A DNA stretch of 64,000 bases from a virus. Positions 8,080-16,487 of this stretch are shown one piece after another; the stretch's first letter is position 1; each line of letters begins with the position of its first letter. The DNA lies in the IMG/VR virus record IMGVR_UViG_3300021138_002231, positions 1 to 64,000 of that record; one strand, written 5' to 3'. Both the position numbers and the translations under genes were made by a program. The notes beneath the pieces were generated by a model, which saw nothing but the letters and a program-made list of their open reading frames with translations, searched no databases and was not told where the DNA came from.

Positions 8080-9135
8080 TTAAACCTTTTTCGAATTCTT
8101 CAAAAGTTCACACAAGGTTGTGTTGCGGTGAATTTCTTTATCATTTTCGACAGCAACTTCAATTGCATTTTGAGTGCCAGCAACAATGCAAATCTTTTTA
8201 GCGCGAGTTAATCCAGTATAAAACAGATTTCTTTGTAACATTTTATACTGTGAATTATGCAACACTAAAACAACAGCGGGATATTCTGCTCCCTGAGAAT
8301 TATGACAAACAAATCCATTGCAAACAAAAGAATGTATATCTTCTATTTCTAAATCATATGTTTGTTCTTCGCATAAAAAGTCAATATTTTTAATTTTATC
8401 ATAGTAATAATTATGATTCAAGGTTTTCGTTAGTGATGTTGGCACCTCCAAGTTATGATCGTTAAGAAAATTGATCATCTGATTTAAATGATGATAATTT
8501 AAATTCGCATTTCTTCTTTGTTTTTTAATAATATTTATTTGATTTTGCAATGAAGAATATTTAGGATTATTAAATCCTTGACCTTTTTTGCCCCTGAAAC
8601 TAGGAAAAGCTTTAATGAAATCTTCATATACAAATTTCATAGGAATAATATCATTGTTTGTTTTACCATTGGTGTTATTTAATAAAGATAATTTATGTTT
8701 TTTGTTTTTATTAAATAAATTAAGGTGTTTTTTAATAATCTGTAAACTTGGTCCTTGAATATGAACACAATATGCATTCGGATAGTCTTTTCGAATGGAA
8801 GAAATAACTCCAGCATTCAATAAAAGCATTTGCATATTCTGAGCAAATTGTTCAGATTTAATTACTATTCTTATTCCATGATTATCTATACATCCATCAG
8901 CATCTATCATTCCCGAAATAAAAGACATTTTATTTTTTAATGATTCATTATAAATCACATCAGGAATTGTTTTGGAATCACACTTTACATATTGCAAACC
9001 TAAACCCAATAAATATTCACGTATTTTTTTTGAAAAAACACATGCTCTTATATTGAGATCATCATTTTTATTTTTAGGATATATTTTAATATCATAATCA
9101 AAATTTGTTTTAATAATGTCCTGTATTTTTTTCAA
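8080..9135 (-). CDS. recD2: RecD2 helicase C-part plus intein C-half
   Basis: This 351-residue reading begins at a TTG with no good SD and is out of frame with the preceding ORF. Residues 1-279 are the second half of an intein: a DOD endonuclease motif FISGMIDADG (72-81), block F around DIHSFVCNGFV and the end VCHN (276-279). Residues 280-351 are the C-extein of RecD2, SQGAEYP then NLFYTGLTRAKK (303-314), helicase motifs V/VI with the arginine of the active site. Removing one A from the A7 run at 9126-9132 joins it to the N-part. It is therefore best read as the second piece of one frameshifted gene; a separately translated split-intein half is the alternative. Confidence 0.8.
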   Translation of the reverse strand: MKKIQDIIKTNFDYDIKIYPKNKNDDLNIRACVFSKKIREYLLGLGLQYVKCDSKTIPDVIYNESLKNKMSFISGMIDADGCIDNHGIRIVIKSEQFAQNMQMLLLNAGVISSIRKDYPNAYCVHIQGPSLQIIKKHLNLFNKNKKHKLSLLNNTNGKTNNDIIPMKFVYEDFIKAFPSFRGKKGQGFNNPKYSSLQNQINIIKKQRRNANLNYHHLNQMINFLNDHNLEVPTSLTKTLNHNYYYDKIKNIDFLCEEQTYDLEIEDIHSFVCNGFVCHNSQGAEYPAVVLVLHNSQYKMLQRNLFYTGLTRAKKICIVAGTQNAIEVAVENDKEIHRNTTLCELLKNSKKV

Positions 9136-9556
9136 AACATTCTATTGCATTTACATGTCCAGTCCACTCTATACGATAATCATTATCAAATGTATTATAA
9201 TTTCCGTCTCCAACAGTGTAACCCAATAACCAAGCCATGTCGCTTGATAAAATGTCAGTATTGTCTATTATTGTCCTATCAATAATGATATAATCAGATT
9301 CTTTAATATCTTTTATTTTTTTAAATAATTCTTCATTAACAATAGTATCGTATACAAGTATCGGGTGTTTATCAGTTGCATCAATTTTATATCCATTTTT
9401 TGTAGTTAATCTGTAAATTTCTTGAACTCCAGATTCAATATTATCAACGACTTTCATAAAAAGATTACCGCCTACAGCTACAGAATCGCCAATAACAATA
9501 TCTTGAATATTTTTATAACCTTGCTCTGTTAGTACAAGTTCTCCTTTTTTAATGCA
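8299..9556 (-). other. Intein in RecD2 with one-base frameshift
   Basis: The element runs from C660 of the N-part to N279 of the C-part, with S as the first C-extein residue, so both splice-site residues (Cys1, His-Asn, Ser+1) are present. It is 1258 bp, that is 419 codons plus one base. The extra base lies in an A7 run (9126-9132) within the homing-endonuclease region, between the two DOD motifs LLGYTVGDG and ISGMIDADG. Deleting one A gives a continuous endonuclease reading (ECFEKIQDIIK). Confidence 0.85.
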
Positions 9557-11533
9557 TTTATGTACTGTTACACAAAAGCAATGTTGTAATTCATCCCATT
9601 CTGAGGGTTCATAAGATACAGATTCAGCTATATCTGGATATTTAACATACACCATCGTATCATCTCCATCTTTGATGATGTTTTCAATAATACCCATATC
9701 ACCGTTGAAAACTCCACCAGCTTCTTCAGCCTTGCCATAGTTATTACGTATTTGCATAACCCTATCGCCAACTCTAAAAATTCTATTTCCAAGTTGGATT
9801 TCAGGTTTAGATGGACTTTCTGGATTTAAAACTGATTGTAATCTAGGATTTAAATCTTCTACACCTAATCCGCGTGAACGCATAGGTGTAAGCACTTGTA
9901 TTTCTTGAGACTTATATCCAGCATCAGGAAGAGATTTTGACACAAGTGTAATAATTTTTTGAATCAAGTCTTCTTGATCTTCAGATGAGACTCTCATGCA
10001 ATTGCGCCCTTTACTTTCTCTTGGAGTAGGTAATTCTGGAATATTTCCATGCAAAATATCATGCGCAACAGTAACGATTGTTGATCCTGCCTGTTGACGA
10101 AAAATTTGTGTTAATCTAGTTACGGCACAAGCATTTGACTTAATGATATCTCGTAATACATTTCCTGGTCCAACAGAAGGCAACTGATCTACATCTCCGA
10201 TAAAAATCAATCGCATATGTTTTTCCATAGCAAACAATAAACTTTGCAACAATGAAATATCTAACATAGATGCTTCATCTACAATTACACATTGAGTTCG
10301 TAAAGGATTTTCAGCATTATAATAAAAGCTACCATTCTGAAATTGTAATAGTCTATGAATAGTTGATGCACTATTCCCTGTTGCTTCCGACAATCGTTTC
10401 GCCGCTCTACCAGTGGGAGCGCATAATACATAACTGATATCATTGAACTCTAAAAGATTACAAAGAGTTTTAGTGACAAAACTCTTACCAACACCAGGAC
10501 CACCAGTAATAACAGAAACGCGATTATTCATGGTATTAAATAGCGCTAATTCCTGTTCATGAGCCAAAGGCTTATCAGGATCATAAATGCCCCTATATTT
10601 AAGTTCTACAATAACATCGTTTAATGTCTTGTAATATTGCTTAGACGGATAATTAATCATTTGTGTTAGAATATTACTGACATTTTGTTCTGTATGCCAC
10701 ATACCAGATAAATAGATTTTATTATATTCTTTCACTAAAATTGATGTATCTACAAGTCTTTGAATGGCTTTAAGCGCAGATTCAACATTAATGTCTGATT
10801 TTAAAAGTTTTACTGTTTCTGTCGCTAAAGTGTCTTTAATGACATAACAATGCCCTGACATTTTAGACTGTTCCATACAATATTGAACTGCGGCATCGGC
10901 GCGATCTGGTGAATTACGTGGAACTCCTGTTTTAATAGCTATTTCATCGGCTGTATGGAAGCCGATACCAGGAATTTCTGTAATACAATATGGGTTCTTT
11001 TCAATTAATGATATTGAGAGTTCTCCAAAGTATTTTTGAATTTTATTCGCAATATTAGGAGGCATGCCCATAGACATAAGTTGTGTAACAATCAAATGAA
11101 TATCTCTAGATTCTTTCCATTGATTAATTAAATCATTTGCCTTAGCTGGTAAAATACCTGGGACTTCTAAAATTTTATTAGGGTCACTATCTAGAATTGA
11201 AATTGTATCCATGCCAAAATGATTTACAATTGATCTTGCAGTTGTTACACCAACTTTTTTAAAAGCTTTTCCAGAAAGATATTTCACTAATGAATCTGCA
11301 CTAGTAAATCCATCTTCATAAATTTCTTCGACATTAATCTGTTCTCCCCATTTGGGATGTACAGATTGAGTTCCTCTTGCTTTGACTCTCATGCCTTCCG
11401 TAAATGCAGGCATATCTCCAATCAAGACATAATCTTTTCTTTTATCACGCACGGTCATTCTTGTCCATCCTGAATCTTTACGAATCATTCTGACAATTTC
11501 GCCAGTAACTTCTATAACATTTGACATAATCAT
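9110..11533 (-). CDS. recD2: RecD2-type helicase N-part plus intein N-half
   Basis: Residues 1-659 match RecD2/TraA helicases (SF1B, 5-prime to 3-prime). An N-terminal OB-like region is followed by helix-hairpin-helix segments (VPGILPAKA, IPGIGFHTADEIA), Walker A GGPGVGKS (344-351), Walker B VDEASM (418-423), GDVDQLPSVGPG (447-458) and FRQ (478-480). The sequence reads TVHK then C660, the first residue of an intein, exactly where RecD2 has TVHKSQG. Block-B TDKH (720-723) and the DOD motif LLGYTVGDG (769-777) follow. The ORF stops after a frameshift. A TAGAAT box abuts the first ATG, so Met3 (11527) is the likelier start. Confidence 0.85.
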   Translation of the reverse strand: MIMSNVIEVTGEIVRMIRKDSGWTRMTVRDKRKDYVLIGDMPAFTEGMRVKARGTQSVHPKWGEQINVEEIYEDGFTSADSLVKYLSGKAFKKVGVTTARSIVNHFGMDTISILDSDPNKILEVPGILPAKANDLINQWKESRDIHLIVTQLMSMGMPPNIANKIQKYFGELSISLIEKNPYCITEIPGIGFHTADEIAIKTGVPRNSPDRADAAVQYCMEQSKMSGHCYVIKDTLATETVKLLKSDINVESALKAIQRLVDTSILVKEYNKIYLSGMWHTEQNVSNILTQMINYPSKQYYKTLNDVIVELKYRGIYDPDKPLAHEQELALFNTMNNRVSVITGGPGVGKSFVTKTLCNLLEFNDISYVLCAPTGRAAKRLSEATGNSASTIHRLLQFQNGSFYYNAENPLRTQCVIVDEASMLDISLLQSLLFAMEKHMRLIFIGDVDQLPSVGPGNVLRDIIKSNACAVTRLTQIFRQQAGSTIVTVAHDILHGNIPELPTPRESKGRNCMRVSSEDQEDLIQKIITLVSKSLPDAGYKSQEIQVLTPMRSRGLGVEDLNPRLQSVLNPESPSKPEIQLGNRIFRVGDRVMQIRNNYGKAEEAGGVFNGDMGIIENIIKDGDDTMVYVKYPDIAESVSYEPSEWDELQHCFCVTVHKCIKKGELVLTEQGYKNIQDIVIGDSVAVGGNLFMKVVDNIESGVQEIYRLTTKNGYKIDATDKHPILVYDTIVNEELFKKIKDIKESDYIIIDRTIIDNTDILSSDMAWLLGYTVGDGNYNTFDNDYRIEWTGHVNAIECFEKNTGHY

Positions 11534-11539
11534 ATTCTA
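11534..11539 (-). promoter_or_regulatory. TAGAAT -10-like box before recD2
   Basis: Minus-strand ACGTAGAATATGATTATG places TAGAAT six bases before the second ATG (Met3) of RecD2, the spacing expected for a leaderless transcript. No SD is visible. Confidence 0.4.
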
Positions 11540-11616
11540 CGTTTATTATCGATTTTTTGTTCGTATTTTATCTAAAAAGTTTTTCCTGAGAATTGCACTC
11601 GAATAAACAGGCAATT

Positions 11617-11636
11617 AACATATGTTAGTATAGAAT
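11617..11636 (+). promoter_or_regulatory. AACATATGTTAGTATAGAAT promoter/operator element
   Basis: This 20-mer matches a second copy at 17101-17120 in 18 of 20 positions. It combines a perfect palindrome AACATATGTT with a TAGAAT -10-like box and lies about 85 bases before the first plus-strand operon. ACATATGTTA recurs at about 11689-11698. Confidence 0.5.
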
Positions 11637-11720
11637 ACAAAAATATTTTCAAAATTAAAGGTGTTGTTAGTTTCTTTTCAGTACAATGACATATGTTACA
11701 CTAATAAAAGGAGAAAAAAT

Positions 11721-11960
11721 ATGGGTACACAAGACAATATTATTCATGATCGCGGAGAAGGCAACTGGCTTTTTGAAATCTATCAGCCAAATATTAAAAT
11801 TGGTCCAATTGAAGGAAAACTTAAAGTAAGCAAAGATCATCATGTGGTTTATGCTGAAGTTTATGATGAAAATGATAGATTTTTAACAGAGAAATGTATT
11901 GCAAGTTTTCCAAGTCAGAATGTTGCTTATGTCGTTGATCTTGATCACGTTCATCAATAA
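11721..11960 (+). CDS. Small unknown protein, first gene of plus operon
   Basis: The ATG at 11721 is preferred because AAAAGGAG precedes it at the right distance; the longer reading from 11661 crosses the likely promoter. The 79-residue product begins MGTQDNIIHDRGEGNW and is predicted to be mostly beta-strand (WLFEIYQ, KLKVS, VVYAEVY). No family is recognised. It is followed after 11 bases by the next gene, and together with the next three genes forms an operon. The size, position after a distinct promoter and strand switch are typical of early host-takeover genes, which is inference. Confidence 0.55.
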   Translation: MGTQDNIIHDRGEGNWLFEIYQPNIKIGPIEGKLKVSKDHHVVYAEVYDENDRFLTEKCIASFPSQNVAYVVDLDHVHQ

Positions 11961-11971
11961 GGAGACACTGC

Positions 11972-12259
11972 ATGTGGTATCGGTTAATACAGGCTGAAAA
12001 CAAATTTAAAGAAGGTGGAGCTTTTGATGCTAAAATCGTTGATTTTCTAGCAGAAAATGCAGTTAGACATTTTCTTTTTCTAAAAGGCGATTATCATCCA
12101 GATAATAAACTAATTAATCGATATAAAAATCTTGCCATTAATACTTTAAGAAATGAATATCATAAGTTAAGTTTAATTCGCAGAACTGTTCCTGGAGATC
12201 ATCTCAAAGATGTCGTTTACAACACTGTCGATAAGATTATTAATAAGAAAAAGAAATAA
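11972..12259 (+). CDS. Small basic helical protein
   Basis: This 95-residue product has an SD (GGAG) before the ATG and is not recognised. It is helical, begins MWYRLIQAENKFKEGGAFDAK and ends in a Lys-rich tail (KIINKKKK) suited to nucleic-acid or membrane contact. The first residues faintly resemble the repeated motif at protein termini in this window. Its stop overlaps the start of the next gene (TAATG), so translation is probably coupled. Confidence 0.5.
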   Translation: MWYRLIQAENKFKEGGAFDAKIVDFLAENAVRHFLFLKGDYHPDNKLINRYKNLAINTLRNEYHKLSLIRRTVPGDHLKDVVYNTVDKIINKKKK

Positions 12260-12879
12260 TGCTTCAATATGTTGAATCTAAACTTTATTCAGAATCATCG
12301 GAATGGCCTTGTTCTTATATAAATGGCTTATTAAGTTTACACGCATCATTGACTAATAAAACTGCAATTCCAAGAATATATTTAAAAAAGGAAGAATGTA
12401 TTGATACATATCTTCCTTTTTTGTTTTATTCAGATAGTGAAATGATTAAAATACATACAAATTACATTTGTTCATCTATTGGAATTGGATTAAAACTTAC
12501 TCAAACATTTTCCGAATATGATAAAAAAACAATCGCTGAATATATAGAGGATCAATTATCATCTTTATGTGGGGACGGACAATTGATTTATGAAATGAAC
12601 CGTTTTACGCCTTTTCATGAGGATAAAGTCCTGCCATTATTGAATGATGATTCTTATTTGAAGAAGACTCTTCAAATAAGAAATGAAAAGAAACAAATAT
12701 ATTTAAACAAATTTTCATCTAAAATTGTAAATTCGGATTTAAAGTATTACGACACATATTCGCAAATATTAACAGATAAAATAAATCAGAAATGGCAATT
12801 ATTTTGGCTATCTTCATTAAATTATATTGAACAAAATAACGATATAGTAAGCAAATTAATAATTGAGGAAGACATATGA
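12259..12879 (+). CDS. Unknown protein containing terminator-like hairpins
   Basis: This 206-residue product has no recognised domain. It is rich in Ser, Tyr, Ile and Lys and looks mainly helical, with no membrane segment. The coding sequence carries two strong perfect inverted repeats, one followed by a long T-rich run at codons about 42-56, so expression could be attenuated within the gene. It is translationally coupled upstream (TAATG) and overlaps the next gene by four bases. Confidence 0.5.
   Translation: MLQYVESKLYSESSEWPCSYINGLLSLHASLTNKTAIPRIYLKKEECIDTYLPFLFYSDSEMIKIHTNYICSSIGIGLKLTQTFSEYDKKTIAEYIEDQLSSLCGDGQLIYEMNRFTPFHEDKVLPLLNDDSYLKKTLQIRNEKKQIYLNKFSSKIVNSDLKYYDTYSQILTDKINQKWQLFWLSSLNYIEQNNDIVSKLIIEEDI
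12384..12422 (+). terminator. Intragenic terminator-like hairpin
   Basis: AAAAAAGGAAGA pairs with TCTTCCTTTTTT, and ATGTAT/ATACAT extends the stem inside, giving about 18 bp with one bulge. It is followed by GTTTTATT. It lies well inside an open reading frame, so it may act only when translation stalls, or not at all. Confidence 0.45.
12651..12682 (+). repeat. Intragenic 14-bp inverted repeat
   Basis: TTCTTATTTGAAGA and its exact complement flank a 4-base loop inside the same ORF, about 230 bases beyond the terminator-like hairpin. No U-tract follows on the plus strand. Confidence 0.6.
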
Positions 12880-13427
12880 CTCTAATTGGATATTTCACAA
12901 TAAATATGACATTGGTAACTCAAAATACGAAATATATTCAATGTTATGAGTTAAAACCAATAGAAAATAAATGGCTTTCCAAAAAACAATTATTGCCTGG
13001 AGAACCGATTTTAGCTATCTATGAAAATCAAAAATTAGTAGCTTTGTATTCAGTTTCAAATAAAGGTATTCCAATTCAAATAATGGGCAAAACTAATTCT
13101 TTAATGGAAAAGGTACATATTATTGATCTAACACACAAAATTATTCCTTTATTGCGCATGTGTCAATATATACATGAAAATGTATACGAACATTTAAGTT
13201 TAAATGAGCTTATATTTCATGAAACACAACTTAAATCATGGGAATTATCTAGCTTAGAAGATACGTTATTGAACGGCAAAGAATGGAAATCAATTAAAAA
13301 AATTTGCCATAAATGGTGGGAAGATATAAATATAACTTTAGAAACCAAACAATCTATTTCTGATTTAATCTTGCACATCAATTCAATTAAAAAACTAAAG
13401 CCATTAATATTAGATATTAACTTCTAA
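12876..13427 (+). CDS. Unknown protein, last gene of plus operon
   Basis: The 183-residue product is not recognised. An SD GAGGAAG precedes the ATG, which overlaps the previous stop (ATGA). The N-terminal half looks beta-rich (YIQCYELKPI, EPILAIYENQKLVALYSV) and the C-terminal half helical with a Trp-rich stretch (SWELSS, EWKSIKK, KWWEDI). It ends by overlapping the convergent Cys-rich gene by 18 bases, so transcription of the two genes may interfere. Confidence 0.5.
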   Translation: MTLIGYFTINMTLVTQNTKYIQCYELKPIENKWLSKKQLLPGEPILAIYENQKLVALYSVSNKGIPIQIMGKTNSLMEKVHIIDLTHKIIPLLRMCQYIHENVYEHLSLNELIFHETQLKSWELSSLEDTLLNGKEWKSIKKICHKWWEDINITLETKQSISDLILHINSIKKLKPLILDINF

Positions 13428-13832
13428 ATGATTAGGCAAAAAAAGCATAGGTTGTTGTTGTTGAGGATTTTGTTGTTGTTGTAATCTTTTTCTTTGTCTT
13501 CTATTTCTTTCATACATTGACATCTGTTCTCTATTAAACAGTTTTGCTTCTTCTATACACTCATCACAAGCGTTTGGCGCAAATACCCATCTATAATAGC
13601 CACTTGGTAGTTGTTTTAATTCACATCTGCAACGTTCATGTAATTTGTGAAATTCATATTTCCCTACATTTGTAGGCGGAACAAAAGTGCCTGCTGGTTG
13701 ATCAGGTGTAGTTTCTACGTTTTGTGGTGTCATTTGTGGCATTGGAATATTCGGCATTTCTGGTGTAGGCACAGCAGGGCCTGTAACATTCAAGCCTTGA
13801 GCCAATACTCTTTTTGCATTTACGTACCACAT
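13410..13832 (-). CDS. Cys-rich protein with H-x2-CxC and CxxC
   Basis: This 140-residue product has a Pro/Met/Thr-rich N-terminal half and then HERCRCEL (H65, C68, C70) and NACDECI (C89, C92), likely a structural metal site. A similar His-CxC / CxxC arrangement is seen near the C-termini of some phage head-morphogenesis proteins, so a virion role is possible. The tail is Arg/Gln-rich (RRQRKRLQQQQ). TATAAT sits nine bases before the ATG, and no SD is visible. It is alone on the minus strand between two plus-strand blocks. Confidence 0.5.
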   Translation of the reverse strand: MWYVNAKRVLAQGLNVTGPAVPTPEMPNIPMPQMTPQNVETTPDQPAGTFVPPTNVGKYEFHKLHERCRCELKQLPSGYYRWVFAPNACDECIEEAKLFNREQMSMYERNRRQRKRLQQQQNPQQQQPMLFLPNHLEVNI

Positions 13833-13841
13833 AATGTATAT

Positions 13842-13847
13842 ATTATA
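13842..13847 (-). promoter_or_regulatory. TATAAT box before the Cys-rich gene
   Basis: Minus-strand TATAAT stands nine bases upstream of the ATG, with no SD between, consistent with a leaderless or very short-leader transcript. Confidence 0.35.
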
Positions 13848-13902
13848 AAATCAATAACAATAATCCTGTACAAAGAATATAAAAATAAAGCGAGGGATTA
13901 AA

Positions 13903-14880
13903 TTGTCTAATTCAAACCCATTAAATCCAGATAAAATTATCGACTATTCCAAAGACTATTATGGCATTTTAGGCTTAGAGAAAGGATGCCTTCCAGAAGG
14001 GAAGTCGCGCTCTGAGCGTCAAGAATGTTCGCACATTTTAGAAACTGCTTATCGGAAAGCAGCACGACGCGCCCATCCAGATTTTGGTGGCAACAAAGAT
14101 GCATTCATTGATGTTGTACGTGCAAAATGGATTCTTGAAGACCCATTGATGAGGCGAATGTATGAATCTGGCGGAACTTATAAACCAACATTTGTTGAGG
14201 ATGGCAATCCATTTGAGGTTGATTGGTCAAAGATTGGAACTTATCGACCTGGAACAAGTGAAGACACCATTGGTTTTGGACTATTTTTAAAAATTAGTCA
14301 ACGTGCCGCTGATTTAGGTTTAGTTCCAGCATTTTATCCATCTGATGAAACTCATAATTATGAATGGGATTGGGTAATTATGCCAGAGGGTGATTACAAA
14401 ATTGCATTATCTTTAGTACATGACGAAAGTGAAGTTTTACGCTTGACTTCAGGAGAAGATATTGGTAAATCTCTTCCGTTTAAGATTTATGTCTGTATTC
14501 CTAGAAAAAATATTTACTTTTTAAGAGATGATAGTGTAACTGTTGAACTTGATGATAAAAATTCAGTTGATATTAATGGGAATCTTCTGGCATGTTCTTA
14601 TTCAGATTTTAATCTACTAGAAACCACTTCTCTAGAAGATGCCAATGAGTATTTCGCCCCAGGAGGAACTTTTGAAACACATTTACAATCATTTAGAGAT
14701 GGAACTATGATTGAAATGCAAAAAGAAAAAGACCTACAAGCATTACAACCTATTTTTAAATCTGGCGAAGAATTAAAGAATATCGACACAGAAATGCTCA
14801 AGTCAATTATGAATATGCGCTCATTTACTACAGTTATGAATGAAAGAGCCGCAGATTTTCTTGAAAATTTACCAAGATAA
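13903..14880 (+). CDS. J-domain protein with novel C-terminus
   Basis: Residues about 18-85 are a J-domain: DYYGILGLEKG, helix II AYRKAARRAHPDFGG with HPD at 58-60, and helix III to MRRMYESGG. A 15-residue insertion (GCLPEGKSRSERQEC) separates helices I and II. There is no Gly/Phe or zinc region, and the remaining 240 residues are not recognised. J-proteins stimulate Hsp70 ATPase; a DnaK is encoded at 31509-33257, so the phage may supply a dedicated pair. The start is TTG with a GAGGG SD six bases upstream; no ATG in frame fits better. Confidence 0.75.
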   Translation: MSNSNPLNPDKIIDYSKDYYGILGLEKGCLPEGKSRSERQECSHILETAYRKAARRAHPDFGGNKDAFIDVVRAKWILEDPLMRRMYESGGTYKPTFVEDGNPFEVDWSKIGTYRPGTSEDTIGFGLFLKISQRAADLGLVPAFYPSDETHNYEWDWVIMPEGDYKIALSLVHDESEVLRLTSGEDIGKSLPFKIYVCIPRKNIYFLRDDSVTVELDDKNSVDINGNLLACSYSDFNLLETTSLEDANEYFAPGGTFETHLQSFRDGTMIEMQKEKDLQALQPIFKSGEELKNIDTEMLKSIMNMRSFTTVMNERAADFLENLPR

Positions 14881-14978
14881 AGGAATAAATTTTGTATATT
14901 TTTTATTGAAAATTTATTTAATTAAACAAGTGATTTAAATTCAAAATTAATAAAAAATGACGAGGTAATGAAGGCATC

Positions 14979-16427
14979 ATGCTAGAAAAGAAGATGAGTA
15001 CAGTCCATCATAGTAATGATGCAAAGACTGTCAAGGGGGACATTTTGGCTAAGCATATTTATGTCGTAGATACGTGCGTTCTTCTCCATGATCCTCAAGC
15101 CATTTATAAATTCGCAGAGCATGATGTTTACATTCCTCTTGCGGTAATTGATGATCTTGATGATATTAAAACAAGACGTGAAAGTGTTGGATGGGGGGCG
15201 CGTGAAGTATTTCGATTGCTTGATCAGTTCGAGCTTACAGATTTGATGTCCAAGGGCGTAAAGGTAAATGAAAAAGGTGGCAAATTATTCATTTATAATA
15301 ATGAAGGTCCTATACAGCAAAATCAACGTCCAAATATTCAGAAAGTTTTTTCTGATAATGCTATAATTGAAGCAGCTATTGCACTTAATACTCAATATCC
15401 TAAACGTAAAGTATCTATCGTTACAAAAGATACAGCCTTGCGAGTAAGAGCTGAAAGTTGGGGTTGTAAAGCTGAAAATTATCGTTCTGATCTTTTAGAA
15501 GATGAAAAATACACAGGATTACGATATGTCGATATAACTAACATTCAAGACTGGAATATTTTATGGAATAATGAAGAATTAACTCTAAAACATTTTTCAG
15601 CAGAACTTGTAAATGCACTTGGTGTAATTCATCCAAATGAATTCATTTTATTTAGAAATGGAGAGTTTATTTGCCCAAGTCTTTTCCAACATGGAGTTTT
15701 TCGAATATTAAAAGATAAGAAAGAGAAAAACGGACGCGATAAAAATAAAATTGAATTTTCTGGCATATCTCCAAAAAATTTAGAACAAAAATGCGCTATG
15801 GAAGTCCTTGCAGATGATTCTATTCCTTTTGTTACAATTTGCGGTCAAGCTGGAACTGGTAAAACTTTGGTTACTTTAGCTGTTGCTTTGCAAAAAATTG
15901 CAGAGGAAACATATGAAAGAATCATTATCATCAAGCCTCTTATTCCAGTTGGTGGTAAAGACATTGGCGCTTTACCTGGTGATAAATTTGATAAAATTTC
16001 TGCTTGGCTTGGTCCAATGAAAGATAATATTGAACAAATTCTTGGTTCAAAAACAATGAAAGGTGGAAATCCATTTGAAGAAATGGTAGCAGATGGTGCT
16101 ATTGAAGTAGAGGCTATGGCCTTTATTCAAGGACGATCCATCCCTAATTCTATAGTAATTGTAGATGAATCACAAAATCTTACTCCAAGAGAAGGTCGTA
16201 TGGTTGTAGAGCGTTGCGGAAAAGATTCTAAGATTATTTTCTTAGGAGATTTATCTCAGGTGGAAAATCCATACTTAGACGCTAGGAGCAATGCTTTAAT
16301 TCATGCTATGAATGGAGGCAAAAATCTTGATCAATGTGCAGCAGTAACATTGGTTAAAGTTGAAAGATCATCTCTATCTGCTGTTGCTTCTGAAATCTTT
16401 AAAGACCCAGCTTCTTTAATTAGATAA
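14979..16427 (+). CDS. PIN-PhoH protein (PhoH2/YlaK-like)
   Basis: The 482-residue product starts with a PIN nuclease domain (residues about 24-185: VVDTCVLLHDP, PLAVIDDLDD, SDNAIIEAA, SIVTKDTALR), whose acidic residues would bind metal for RNA cleavage. A PhoH P-loop ATPase follows, with GQAGTGKT at about 289-296, VIVDESQN near 393-400 and FLGDLSQVENP near 416-426. PIN-PhoH fusions of other bacteria are described as RNA helicase/ribonucleases. PhoH genes are very common in large phages. A strong hairpin terminator directly follows. Confidence 0.88.
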   Translation: MLEKKMSTVHHSNDAKTVKGDILAKHIYVVDTCVLLHDPQAIYKFAEHDVYIPLAVIDDLDDIKTRRESVGWGAREVFRLLDQFELTDLMSKGVKVNEKGGKLFIYNNEGPIQQNQRPNIQKVFSDNAIIEAAIALNTQYPKRKVSIVTKDTALRVRAESWGCKAENYRSDLLEDEKYTGLRYVDITNIQDWNILWNNEELTLKHFSAELVNALGVIHPNEFILFRNGEFICPSLFQHGVFRILKDKKEKNGRDKNKIEFSGISPKNLEQKCAMEVLADDSIPFVTICGQAGTGKTLVTLAVALQKIAEETYERIIIIKPLIPVGGKDIGALPGDKFDKISAWLGPMKDNIEQILGSKTMKGGNPFEEMVADGAIEVEAMAFIQGRSIPNSIVIVDESQNLTPREGRMVVERCGKDSKIIFLGDLSQVENPYLDARSNALIHAMNGGKNLDQCAAVTLVKVERSSLSAVASEIFKDPASLIR

Positions 16428-16436
16428 CATTTGTAT

Positions 16437-16474
16437 AATAATATGCTTGGAAAACTTCTTCCAAGCATATTATT
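16437..16474 (+). terminator. 16-bp hairpin terminator after phoH
   Basis: AATAATATGCTTGGAA and its complement flank a 6-base loop, starting nine bases after the PIN-PhoH stop. It also argues against the upstream start for the next gene. Confidence 0.75.
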
Positions 16475-16487
16475 AGGAAAAGAATTT

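Noticed and set aside
9110-9135. A naturally split intein as the favoured reading
   Set aside because: The TTG start has no SD, and deleting one A from an A7 run gives a continuous intein; frameshift is simpler.
11661-11720. Upstream start of the 99-residue reading
   Set aside because: It covers promoter-like DNA and lacks an SD; the ATG at 11721 has a strong one.
16431-16487. Upstream start of the 198-residue reading
   Set aside because: It lies inside the PIN-PhoH terminator hairpin; ATG 16488 has an SD.
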